From: Prostheceraeus crozeri
Lineage: Eukaryota > Platyhelminthes > Polycladida > Euryleptidae
DNA length: 64,000 nucleotides
NCBI GenBank assembly: GCA_907163375.1
Contig: CAJQUW010005362.1
Span: 186,001-250,000 of the forward strand
Reading direction: 5' to 3'
A program made the translations under genes and the position numbers. A model generated the notes under the pieces. It made no database searches and had not been told where the DNA came from. It saw only the letters and a list, made by a program, of their open reading frames with translations. Below, piece by piece: positions 1 through 10,969 of this stretch. How positions within the stretch are numbered: position 1 is the stretch's first letter; every line of letters begins with the position of its first letter.

Positions 1-3000
1 TTGTTTCGTTTCAGCATGGTGGTGAGTTTCAATGATCTATATATACCGATAGTCAGTGGATTCCTGTGTCATACTGATTGGAATATTTAACGGTATGATC
101 TGGGAGTCAGTTGACTTGTTGGACTGTTCAACATCTGTAGCAGGAAAGGCTGAAGTAAGTGAAATTTGTGGTATTTTGTAGCTATTCGGCTTTAGAGGAA
201 CGGTAGGTTGCTAGGCGCTTTGAGGGATAGAGCACACCTTATTTCGCCTACATCCTTCTATAAGATCTTGAGACCGCGACGTGCATAAAATCTATACGGT
301 CTTATCCATCCTACAAATCTTCCGAACGTTTTTGCGCTTGATCTTACTGATCTGCTTCATAGACTTGTGAAAATGCTAAGAATCTTGCGTACATAATCTT
401 GAAAGTCTTACAAGAAAAGGTCAGCAAAATCGCAGGTGTCTTCCGCAAGTTAGGGCTATTTTTCGCAAGATCTGTCGATTCGTGTATTTACAACCAATCA
501 ATCCCATTAGTTTGTAATAGAGTGTTTTGATTTAGATTTCCTTGATTGTACATGCATCTAGCATTCAAATACTGATACAGCACAAGTGTCTGACCTATAT
601 GAAATCATGAATTCGTCCTTGAAATAAATGGAGGATGAAATAAGGTGCGCCATTTATTGCTGCCATGTTGCCTCCTTTCCTTCACCGCCATGTGTGAAGA
701 TGACTCTATCATGCATGCACGTGCACATTGTTATTTCATGTCATGTTCCGGATTATATTTCCACATTGAAGCTGTGAGTAGGAGCCGGGCAGATGACAAA
801 ATTGACAAAAGATAAGCATGCATATGTAAAATTTACTGCTTTGTCAATTATTCAATTAAGCGCTTCTACGAAAATGGCTGTGATGCGGCAACTTGAAAGT
901 GGATAAATATTTTCTCAACTGATTTGGCATTAACACGAATTTGGAAACAGTCAGACTCTAGTCAGAGCTGACAAGCCATAAAATATTCATTTTTTCATTA
1001 GAAATGAAATAGAAGTCTTTCAGACATGGTTAATGGTCAGTGTCAAGTAGTACTCATGATCAGTAATGAGTTTCAAGATAAGTCGATGTTTTCCGTAATT
1101 AGTCCGGGCTTTCAATTAATTTAAAACTAATGCTGTCGGTTTCAGGAATGAATTGTGACCAGACAAATTAAAAGTGATATAATAGCCATAGACCAGGGAT
1201 TGCACCGGGTCAAGATACGGATCCGGGATCCGACAGATCTGGGTGTAAATGTTCGTATCCGGGATCCGTTCGGTATTGAATGAATCTATTAAGGTTACAG
1301 AAAAGATGAAGTAACTTTTTCTTACTTTTTTCATTCTAATTGTCGTGTTACCGTTGTATAGGCTCATAACCACTGCATCCACTTTACTAATCCATGCTAA
1401 AGAATGAATAAATATCCACGAATTTTAAAGCTAATAACATGAAATATCCATTGTGGTTCTCCAGACTTATGATAGTGGGGTCCAACTACCTTACTATATA
1501 CCTACAATGAACAATAGCTGTAATTACCCATACGTGGGAGATGCCCTTATTGTTAAAAAAGCACAAATAAAAGCAAGTCTTTCTCTTTTTTCTTTCAGTT
1601 GAATACACGTGCTTATCGCTATTGAAATTGGTCTTGATTAATTTCGATTTTGATGGACAACAATGGTAAAAATAAACTTAATTAAAACAGAAATTCAGTT
1701 TTAGTTATCATGTCTTAAGAAAGAGTGTACAGGCTCGGTCTCAGATTGTATTGCCGTTACGTTAAATACTTGTAGCCATCTATTGATATTTAGGAATGAT
1801 GTTTCGTAAACATTATTTAATAACAATTGAGAACCATAGCGACAACTACAGTTGACGATAGCAAAATCTTATGCGAAATCTTATCGCATGGAGCGCAAAG
1901 TGGTGAAGAGACAAATATAAAAAAATTGCAAGAGGACTAAAAACGCTGCTGTGTCAATAACTTCCAAGCAAAAATATATTGGTGACATATGAGTACTTGA
2001 CTGTTTTATTTATCCCGATCATTAAAGCACGCGGGAATTAGGTTTTCGGGAAATCCAAGACATTATAATGTTGACAGCAGGGAAAGAGATAACACTCAAA
2101 AATGTCATTTTCTTTGAAAATATATAGAAAATTATTTGAAGAAGAAAATTTTAATATGATAATCCTCAAGTACCATGATAATTAGGACTAACATGTATAC
2201 ATGTAGTTAATTATTCAATAAATGCACAAGAAGTCCTTATTAATCGTAAAGGACCATAAATCCAGAATCGTTCAGGATTTTATTCGAGTAATACCACAGA
2301 AAATCCTGTAAGACTTGACCTTTAAAATCCTTAACGAAATTTCTACCGGATTTAAAGGAAAATTCGTTTAGCAAAAGGTTCCATAATACTACAAGAACTG
2401 GTCTACACAAATCCCGTAGAAAATAATCAGTCGGGTATACCAACATTTCCATAGTACCTGCTCATTGCTAGACTTTTCGTTTTCGCGATCGATCGCGCTT
2501 TTTCTGAGACGACGCAACTATGCAAGGAGAGAAGATGGATTTGCAGACTCTGTAGTGCATCTCAAGATGGTCTCAATGACGGCAACGGTACAGTGATAAC
2601 CAAATTAAACCTCCTGACCTTTCATTCTGACTGTACTGAACGCCTGAACTCTTTCATCTGCACAGTGTGCCAACATGAATCTGTACCTGTAGGATTTTCT
2701 TATAAGACAGACAGAAATTTGCGTTTTCTTTTAAGATATCTTCTTCTCCCATTTTTCATTTACCTCACTTTTTAACAATATGCGGTCTTTTTTTCATATA
2801 ATTATTCATTTTGCAAGTGTATTTTTGCTATGTTTATTAGATGATAGCGTCAATGTATTTTAATTGTTCAGGTTCCAGTCCTTTATTGTAAATATGTGTC
2901 TCTAAATCTGCACATACAGCGCCTATTGCTATTGCAGCTCGCATATCTATGCCAGACAATGTCACGCCATTGAATACATTTTGTGTAGCGCTCAGGCAAG

Positions 3001-3545
3001 CTGCTTGACTCTGTATAATGCCACTTTCACGTTCACCATTGATAAAGCCGGTCATGCGAAATATTTGGTCTCACAACTTTGTTTTCTGTTGATATTCACA
3101 CTGGAGAATGGCAGAGAGAGAGAGGCCCGCGTTCACAGCGCTTTATTTCAACGCATACTATGAGTTGTCGAACGGGTACACGGCTGGAGAAGCTGATCCA
3201 GCAGCATGGTACTGTGAAGTGCAAACGAATTTTTCAGGATGTATATCCACACCCTATCAGGATACTCACAATCTGTGACTCTGCCGATATCTACCTGGTT
3301 TCTATTCTTGCCAGATAGGATCAAAGAAAGAACGTGTAAATCCAATGGAAAGTAGTATGTAGCTGCTGTCAAAAATGTGATCTATGTTTTTTCTACTTGT
3401 AGAGCCACAACTTAATTGACTTCAATGTCTTCATTTGATCATAACTCATGTGTCCATGCACCTATTTCCATGAAACTTAACACATTCAGATACTAGAAGC
3501 CTCATAACGTCTCACAGTTCATCAGTCATGTGAAGTGCGCCAATA
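1..3545. other. non-coding stretch, nothing firmly recognised
   Basis: No open frame here resembles a known family. A degenerate pair of ATCCGGGATCCG-type motifs lies near 1215-1270. A coding-like segment on the - strand near 2.84-3.06 kb is listed separately. The rest is AT-rich intergenic or intronic sequence in which I see no RNA gene or transposon core. Confidence 0.5.
2837..3055 (-). CDS. unidentified coding-like segment, 72 codons
   Basis: Not recognised. The frame opens with ATG and gives a balanced, protein-like composition, with segments such as NGVTLSGIDMRAAIAIGAVC and a final LEPEQLKYIDAII. That is unlike the Ser/Ile/Lys-rich noise typical of chance frames in this AT-rich window. 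Coding-like composition seems to continue upstream on the same strand but not as one open frame, so this may be the last exon or the tail of a decayed gene or mobile element. No domain, signal peptide or splice site is convincing. A chance open frame remains quite possible. Confidence 0.2.
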   Translation of the reverse strand: MTGFINGERESGIIQSQAACLSATQNVFNGVTLSGIDMRAAIAIGAVCADLETHIYNKGLEPEQLKYIDAII

Positions 3546-3945
3546 GAATGATATTCAATTATTTGACAGTCAGTGTGAAACAAGCCCATCAAGACTGACA
3601 TTCAGTGATTCGACAGTCAGTGCGAAATGATCTCATCAAGACTGACATCCAGTGATTCGACAGTCAATGTGAAACGAGCCCATCAGGACCGACATCCAAT
3701 TATTCGACAGTCAGTGTGAAATGATCTCATCAAGACTGACATCCAGTGATTCGACAGTCAGTGTGAAACGAGCCCATCAGGACCGACATCCAATTATTCG
3801 ACAGTCAATGTGAAACGAGTCCATCTGGACCGACATCCAATTATTCGACAGTCAGTGCGAAACGAGTCCATCAAGACTGACATCCAGTGATTCGACAGTC
3901 AATGTGAAACGAGCCCGTCTAGAATGATATCCAATTATTCGACAG
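3546..3945. repeat. 47-bp minisatellite, 8 full units plus a partial one
   Basis: Units start at 3546, 3593, 3640, 3687, 3734, 3781, 3828 and 3875, and a partial unit at 3922. Each contains a near-constant ATTCGACAGTCA core followed by GTGTGAAACGAGCCCATC or a close variant. Two sub-types differ just before the core: CCAGTGATTCG and CCAATTATTCG. They partly alternate, so amplification may have gone by a 94-bp dimer at some stage. There are no unique spacers. Confidence 0.9.
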
Positions 3946-4529
3946 AATGTAATAGAACAGTAGCAGTAATAAGGATATTTCTTAAATTGGATAAAACTTC
4001 ACTCACTTCTCATTCTAAACCTTAACTTTTTGAACAGCAATGTAATACTTACATTTGACGATGCATGTTCTGGGTATAGGGCAAGCTTTTCGGTGATAAT
4101 ACTGCTTTTTACATATGCAATCATCTTGAACTTGGCAGAGAGGTCGGATTGAAGTCCTGAGATGAATGATTCATTACCAACCCAAAGACTCATATGTTGA
4201 GATTGTCTACCTGCAATACAGATTTTCTTCCAATGAGATTTTCTTCCAATATCTACAGTTAGGAAAATGTTAAAGGCATCTGACAAACTAGAAAAAGAGA
4301 AAAGCGAGATTATGTTATAACCTCGTCTTCCAATTCTTGTCAATCTCTTTGTATTTCCCTTTTTCTAATTATTAGAAGGGAAGAAATTCATATGCTACGC
4401 AAAAAGAGGCACCCCGTTAGATCGCCCGCCTCCGGTACGTGTTTGTTACACAAACTCGGCCCGGTAAACGGGTCGTTCCTACCGTCACGTAACCGGTACG
4501 AGCTCGTGTACCCGAAGGAGGTTCCAAAA
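3946..4529. other. non-coding, with a GC-rich block
   Basis: No gene recognised. The block at about 4405-4525 is much richer in GC than its surroundings. Bases 4413-4427 are an exact reverse complement of 13796-13810, in another GC-rich block, which suggests two diverged copies of one dispersed repeat. Confidence 0.4.
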
Positions 4530-4637
4530 AAAAAATCCGCCCTGCTGCTTGATTTATGGGCTTTCATTTAATCTCCAGTGCTCTGTATTTTAGCTGGAGA
4601 TTAAATGAAAGCCCGTTTTTACAAGCAACAGGGCGGA
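4530..4637. repeat. hairpin (MITE-like foldback)
   Basis: A 20-bp arm ending in TAATCTCCAG is followed by a 15-base loop and the perfect reverse complement beginning CTGGAGATTA. Outside these arms CGCCCTGCTGCTTG pairs imperfectly with CAAGCAACAGGGCG, so the whole piece of about 108 bp can fold back. This suits a small non-autonomous DNA element. No target duplication is evident. Confidence 0.7.
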
Positions 4638-5324
4638 TCCTACCTAAAGAGAAAAGTCAAACATGTCAAATAATAGGTTTATTCTTCATGAAATTATAGC
4701 CACGTACCACAGTAACACTGCCTGGGATAGTTGACTAAAATAACAGTGCCTGGGAAGTTTGACTGCAGTTCGGCAGCACTTAACCATTCCTTGTGCAGTA
4801 ATTGCCTTCACACTTTCAAACAGTTCCACGTAGAATCCATGTATAGGCCTACTTGGTTTGATATCCAAATCTTATCCGGAAATAAGAGAATCATTGTCTC
4901 TGAAAAAGGAAATATTTTTCAATGACATTTCAGGCTGGATTCATACGATCGCAAAAAGCAAGGATATGTATAGGATGCATCCATGCAAGAATTACATGAT
5001 GTATTATATATAAAAGCACAAATGAAACAAAATTTGTAAATTAAATTAAGCAGTATTTACTATGCCAGCATCAATTATAAATAGCATGCAAAATTATGAT
5101 GAGATTAACATTCAAGTCAATGTATGAATTAAACAGAGCTTCTGTAGACCTAAAATAACAAGCAATGCGTCAATCATGTCGCAAAGCATCTGCAAGCATA
5201 CTTTAGGCCTAGATAGATCTTATCACGTTTGTTTAAATTTTGGCATCTAACATTATAGGAGAGATTATTACTTATGTCTTTATATGCGCCTCTTACCTAA
5301 ATTCATTAGTTCTTACATAAGACA
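4638..5324. other. non-coding, nothing recognised
   Basis: AT-rich sequence with no supported gene, RNA or transposon feature. Confidence 0.5.
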
Positions 5325-5450
5325 GTTTCAAAATGAAGTTGTAACCTTAATCACACTTGTCTACAGTTTGCTTTCCAATGAACTTGGTTTCTGTTTTCTG
5401 AACGAACTGTAGACAAGTGTGATTTAGGTTAAAACTTCACTTTGAAACTA
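5325..5450. repeat. imperfect foldback, arms of about 45 bp
   Basis: The left arm (AGTTTCAAAATGAAG through CTTGTCTACAGTT) and right arm (AACTGTAGACAAGTGTG through CTTTGAAACT) are near-complementary around a loop of about 35 bases. It could be a small MITE or a transcribed hairpin. Arms this long with few mismatches are more typical of a young MITE than of a conserved miRNA precursor. Confidence 0.65.
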
Positions 5451-7989
5451 TAAGTAGCAAAAGTATGCGTGCAGATGCTTTGCGAACCAACGCTTGATCA
5501 TTGATGATGTCGCTGATGAAGTACAATTATATAAACTAACCAGTTAGCAGTAGAAGAAGCAACATCCCCGTGACGCCTGCATAATACCTTTTACATTAAG
5601 CTTGTTTCAATCGGATCATTAACACATTTCAAGAACTTAATACAAGCCATGATAAAAGCGAAATTAATGTGAAAAGCACTACAGTCCCTATCAAATCATC
5701 TTATATGAATAAATAATAATGCGATGAATTATTTGTATCTACTAAATACGGGAGGTTTGTACCGTACAGCTTTACTGATGTAGGTCTCACCGTAAACTGC
5801 ACACCACTAAAACAGCAGTTACAGTAATATATCCGCTAAACTTAACAGAAAATATTCGCAAGAAACATGAAAATGATGACGTTACAATTGGATGATTGAT
5901 GACATCAATTAAAATCCGCTAATATCAGATAGAGCGTCTCTACGGATATTTTCTGTTCGGAGTGTAAAAACAGCAGTGAAAGCAATTTTAGCTGCTGATT
6001 TTAACAAATATTTGTTGTTTATAGTGCACTTGCATTAGTCACTCGCTGTGACAAAGATAGTTTTTTTAACTACAATACATCATCTCACTTGGCTCTCCTC
6101 CGAACTTCTATAGGGAATGGGAATAAACTCACGACGATGCTGCCGCCTTCCCTGAAAACTAGACAAATTGATTTTGTTTACATCTGCATCAGCACCTTAC
6201 AGTATCTCCCCAAAACCGCCGGTTAATCAGGGTTTGTACACCTAACGTCAGCCAGATAGCTAGAGTCAAGCTAAAATTTTAGGCATGAAGCATTTCAGGA
6301 GAATGCAGTTTACTTTCCCTCCATAGAATAATATCCATATCAATGAAGAAATTTGAATATTGAAAGTAAATCAATCTCAAGATGACTGCAGACTTATGAT
6401 TCTTGTTTTTTTCCATGATTGATCATCAATCCATTGCAAACGATACTGAGCAGAGTGATATTCCAACATGCCTATGAACGATTCTACAGGTGATTTTGTA
6501 ATTTCATCTTTATGGTTGGACATGTCATTGATCTTCATAAATTGATGATGGGCAATTCCGTAAATAACGCATGTACGTTCTGACACACGATCTTCATTTC
6601 TCATCATGAAGCAATGTGATTCTATCCATGAAAATTGAACCATACCATGCCAAAATAGTATGAAATATTTATCACTTTTCAAATATTCAACAGTAGTCCC
6701 TCTAGCGTCGAAAGAGGGACTGCCATTAAATTAATTAATTAAATTGTTTTTACTAATTATATTGAAGGGACTACTATAATGTTTCAGAACGTTCGTGCGT
6801 TATTTATGAAATTGTTCTAATCGTTGTGAATGAATTATCTTTCAGGTTCAGACAAGACACTAAGGTTCATGCTATAAAAAACCCAGTTGCTCACCAGCTT
6901 ATCAAGAATTTTCTGTACTGCTCGTTGGGCATTTCATGACTAATCGTCCACAATTCAATTACAATTCATTGCTACGATGATGTAGCGTTAATGAGAGATG
7001 CTGTTTCATGTCGGTGCAGCGCACGTCCAATGTAATTAAGTATTGAATGGGCTTATTGAACGCTTTCCTTCTGATGAGTCCATAGAGTTAGATTTGTAAA
7101 CTACACAACAACACTGTGTGACACATTCACAGATGACTGCTAATTTGTATTCGTTACGAATACATGCTGGAAATGTCTCATGTCAGCTCAAGATGACACA
7201 GATATCTATCAATCCGAACTCTGTGCCCCGACCGCACTCAAGAGATAGGCTCTAATTAGTGTATCTGACATGCGTGTGGAAGTGACAACAAGCCACGAGG
7301 CCGATTAGTCATCACAAAATCTGACAGATGAGACCACACTATGCCCATAGAGGTCTATACCTTATTGATGTCACAAAGCAAAACACCTCGATGGAATGCT
7401 GCATAAAATCGATATGTTGCAGGAAGTGTTGAGAAATTAAGCATGTTTATCAAAATAGCGAATGAAGATAGAACTAATGCATTGCTGAATTAGTGAACAG
7501 TGAAAACATGAATGTTGTTCAGGTGTTCTAAAGTATGAATCATTGCACCAGAGAAATCAGTCAAGTCACTGAAGTCAGCTGAAGACATTGTATGAGATTG
7601 CAGTGCATGGCTCGATAGAAAATGTGCCCCTCCATCTCAAAATAATATGAGCATGTTATGCTCCACTGCAGGTAAGATTCTGACTAACATTTGTTGCTTT
7701 GAAATTGCATACATTATGCTATGAAATACTCAAGATGGCTAATAAAAACATGTTAGGGACATATCAATAATCAGGATTTACTAAGCAGGTGGGAAGTATT
7801 TTGGGATACCGTACATAAATTAACACTTTAGATATTCACGCAGTTTGCAACTGCACGGTCTATGTCCACTTATTGAATGATAATTGTGCTTTTACTTTTA
7901 TCTTTCCTAAGTCAAAATAACGCTCATGTTGTCATTAAAAGAGAATCCTCTCTACTAGTACAGGGATTATTATTGGAAATTAAATATTG
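5451..7989. other. non-coding, nothing recognised
   Basis: No supported coding region. A 101-codon open frame on the - strand at 6377-6682 has mixed composition but matches nothing I know and has no exon signals I would trust. Confidence 0.45.
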
Positions 7990-8180
7990 GTGGTCTACGT
8001 GGCACGGTGGCTAAGTGCTTGGCTAGCGATCTTTCGGTCCAGAGGTCGAGCCAAAGTGTCATAGGAAGTCGTCAGGAAGGGCTTCCGGACCAAATGGTCA
8101 CAGCCAGAATAAAGTCTGACTCTGTGTCAACACAGTCAAGCCCCAAGTAAGGTAGAGTAGACGTTGACCTTAGAGTCCAC
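7990..8180 (+). repeat. tRNA-derived SINE
   Basis: The head reads GTGGCACGGTGGCTAAGTGC, close to a tRNA box A (TRGCNNAGTGG). About 30 bases on comes GGTCCAGAGGTCGAGCC, a weak box B. The body continues with GTCAGGAAGGGCTTCCGG, which resembles a motif I remember from tails of SINEs mobilised by RTE-type LINEs. The box B is degenerate, so the copy is probably old and silent. Confidence 0.5.
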
Positions 8181-8504
8181 AATTCACTTCAACTAATTAA
8201 AAAACATAATATTGCATGAATTATCAGACTGAAATGAAGTTATATCACGTCATCATTATTACGTAATGCATCATAGGCTATGCTTAACATTAATCGTGCA
8301 TACATAAGCCTACAACGATCAAGGATACAATCAGAACACTAGAAGCTTCAGAGATGAAACAATACATATAATATGTCCGACATTACAGTTTAGTTGATCA
8401 TCAGTCTGCAGCTGCGACCCCTATCCTGTTTTTCTGAAATTATTTTAATATAATATAACAATGCAAAAAGTAGTCCACTGCAGGGGAAGGAGAAAATTAA
8501 TTTA

Positions 8505-10240
8505 TTTGAAACTAATTGCAATTAATTGATTGATGAACCATCTTCAATTCAATTAATGGATTGGATCAGCTGCCAACTATTCCAAATAATTGCAATTATT
8601 CACAAGCAAAAAAGCGATTTATTGAACGATTACTGCAAGTTATAATGTACAATTAATAGGTCTACACAGTCGATGATGTGATATTCGGTAGGTATACTCG
8701 TTTTTGAAACGAAGAAATGTTTGATGTTAGCCTAATGCGAAGCTTGATGTTAATAATCTACACCATTCATTTAAACTTTAATTTAAAAGTCTCTAACTAG
8801 TAAATATAAATACTTCGTATTTTCTCTTAGATAAAAGTCAAATTAAGGTCACGATGGTCAGTGACAGTGTTTGAACCGAAAAATATTGCGCATATATATT
8901 ATAAAAATACAATGAATATTAATTATCAGTCATTGCTTGATATTGCTATCAGAACATTTTCATGTTTATCATGCAAATTAGTTCAACGAGCAGTGGCGCA
9001 GAAAATGCATGCTTGTGATAGCAAATTCTATTTCTGCAAGTGTTTTGATGCACTTTCGTAGACCTGTGTGCTGTGGAACTAACGTTCTAAGTGTTAATCA
9101 ATCAATTGTCCGTCAACAGCGGAAAGATCTACCTAAATTTGGCAATGATAAAAAATAATTGCAATTATTGTCAACTAATTGATTGCTCATGTGATCCAAT
9201 TCAGTCAATTGATTTTCAGCAAAAAAATGAGACCAATTAAATTGCAAATAATTTTTTCCAACCCTAGGTTGTGTTCCAGTACTGTATGAACTCCATCTCA
9301 ATTATCCTTCGTCTTGTGACATGTGATATAAATTTCAACAGTACTTCGATAGTTTCCTACAGAAAATGTACCCTTTAATCAATTGATATTTTAAGATCAT
9401 ACTCGCGCTATCTTGCACCGCAATGTAACCACATGATTATGGGCTTCATAACCGTGCACTGTATTACAAGCATTTTATCAATTGATATCAATTGATCTGA
9501 ACACTTTCATGTTAAAATATAAGACAGAAGTGCAACTATCAATTACAACTATGCTATGAATCTGTTCGGTTTAGCATCATTGCCCTATCGAATTATAAAA
9601 AATTGAAGTACAGCCTGGAAACCAAAAATTAATTGCATTGCAATTTATTGGTCACAATGATTACTGTAACCCAAATATTCCAATTAATTGCTGTTACAGA
9701 AAAATTGCAATTGATTGATTGCAGTCTGTCAATAATTGTTATCCATTGATTGATTTGTAATGAAGTTATTTAGTTGAATGCTAACTTGCAAAACCGCCTA
9801 CACTCACCATCATAGGAAAAGCATAACACATTCAGTGATTAAGATTATTAGTCTACCTATCTTATATTATGTCATTAAATCTTAAATTTATGTCAATCTA
9901 GGCAGGCGACTTCTTGTCCTCTAGTTTGAATAGTCACTCCGACTAAGAATTTAGCAACATGTATTTCATGCAGAAAGTCACCGCCCAAATTGATAATAAG
10001 CCAGTTTACGACTTGCACAATCTGCCGATGTATGCAGCCTAAATAGGTGTAGCACAAGTTTTTATCTAAGTCGAAAATTAAAATCAAGAATTAATCTAAT
10101 CAAATTGTGATTAAAAAATTCCAATTAATTGATTGCTGACATCATGTGATTCCAAGTAATTGATAGCTGACATAAGATGATTACAGTTAATTGATTGCTG
10201 TCATCCAACTATTTCAATTAGTTTTTGGTGAATCATGAAC
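8505..10240. repeat. scattered CAATTAATTG / TTGATTGC-rich blocks
   Basis: Blocks near 8505-8640, 9105-9255, 9620-9760 and 10100-10225 are built from variants of AATTAATTGATTGC separated by unrelated bases. In the last block three units about 40 bp apart share ATTGATTGCTGACAT-like text. Similar blocks recur at 55.30-55.65 kb. This is degenerate simple repeat. The TAATTG cores are also homeodomain-type sites, but nothing here shows that they are used. Confidence 0.5.
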
Positions 10241-10905
10241 TATAGAATATTTACTTGAAGATAGGCCAGAGTCTTCGAGCTCAGCTAGCAATGGCTCAAA
10301 GAATTAATAGAGGCGACTGCAAAATAATCCTGATGGTACTAAATGATGTGATTTGATAGCATCCTTTAATTGAAAATGGAATCCAATAACAGAGAACCTA
10401 CGCAGGCCTACATCATTCTTTCAATTTATGAATTTCTTAGCCAACTAAACCTACATCGCTAGACACTGAGAAAGTTAAGCTATCAGATTATTAATGTGCT
10501 GCAAAAGATGGCCATTGAAAGAAAACACCTTTTAAATATTAAACAACCAGAACAAAGTATTTTGTTCAGAAGTAAGTATCAATGAAAATTGTGATCTATT
10601 ATACCAAATTTACTGAAAACTAAATTTACTGAAATTGCATGCACTAAGTCAAACCGAAAATATCACTGTCCAGTCAGTTCTTATCTATTATTCAAATTTT
10701 TGTGAGCCATGATCCTAAAATTCATAACGGAGAGATTTTCGTCAAAAAAGGTCAACCTGTCGAATCTTGCAGCGATGGACTTCCAAATCTGCTATGAAAT
10801 TAAGGAAACACCCTTACACGGATGACTTATGTCAGCAACTTTTCATTTTCAGATATTTCGAAGAAACAGATGGTTTTATGGTGAACTTCTACTATCGGAT
10901 TCGGA

Positions 10906-10969
10906 CATATCTATCTATATATATATATATATATATATAGATATATATATATATATATATATATATATT
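10906..10969. repeat. (AT)n microsatellite
   Basis: About 60 bp of TATC and TA repeats, interrupted once by TAGA. It is nearly self-complementary. Confidence 0.9.

Noticed and set aside
3546-3945. CRISPR-like regular repeats
   Set aside because: The units are contiguous, vary throughout and have no unique spacers; this is a eukaryotic minisatellite.
7990-8060. Functional tRNA gene
   Set aside because: It has a box A-like head but a poor box B and no cloverleaf; a SINE head fits better.
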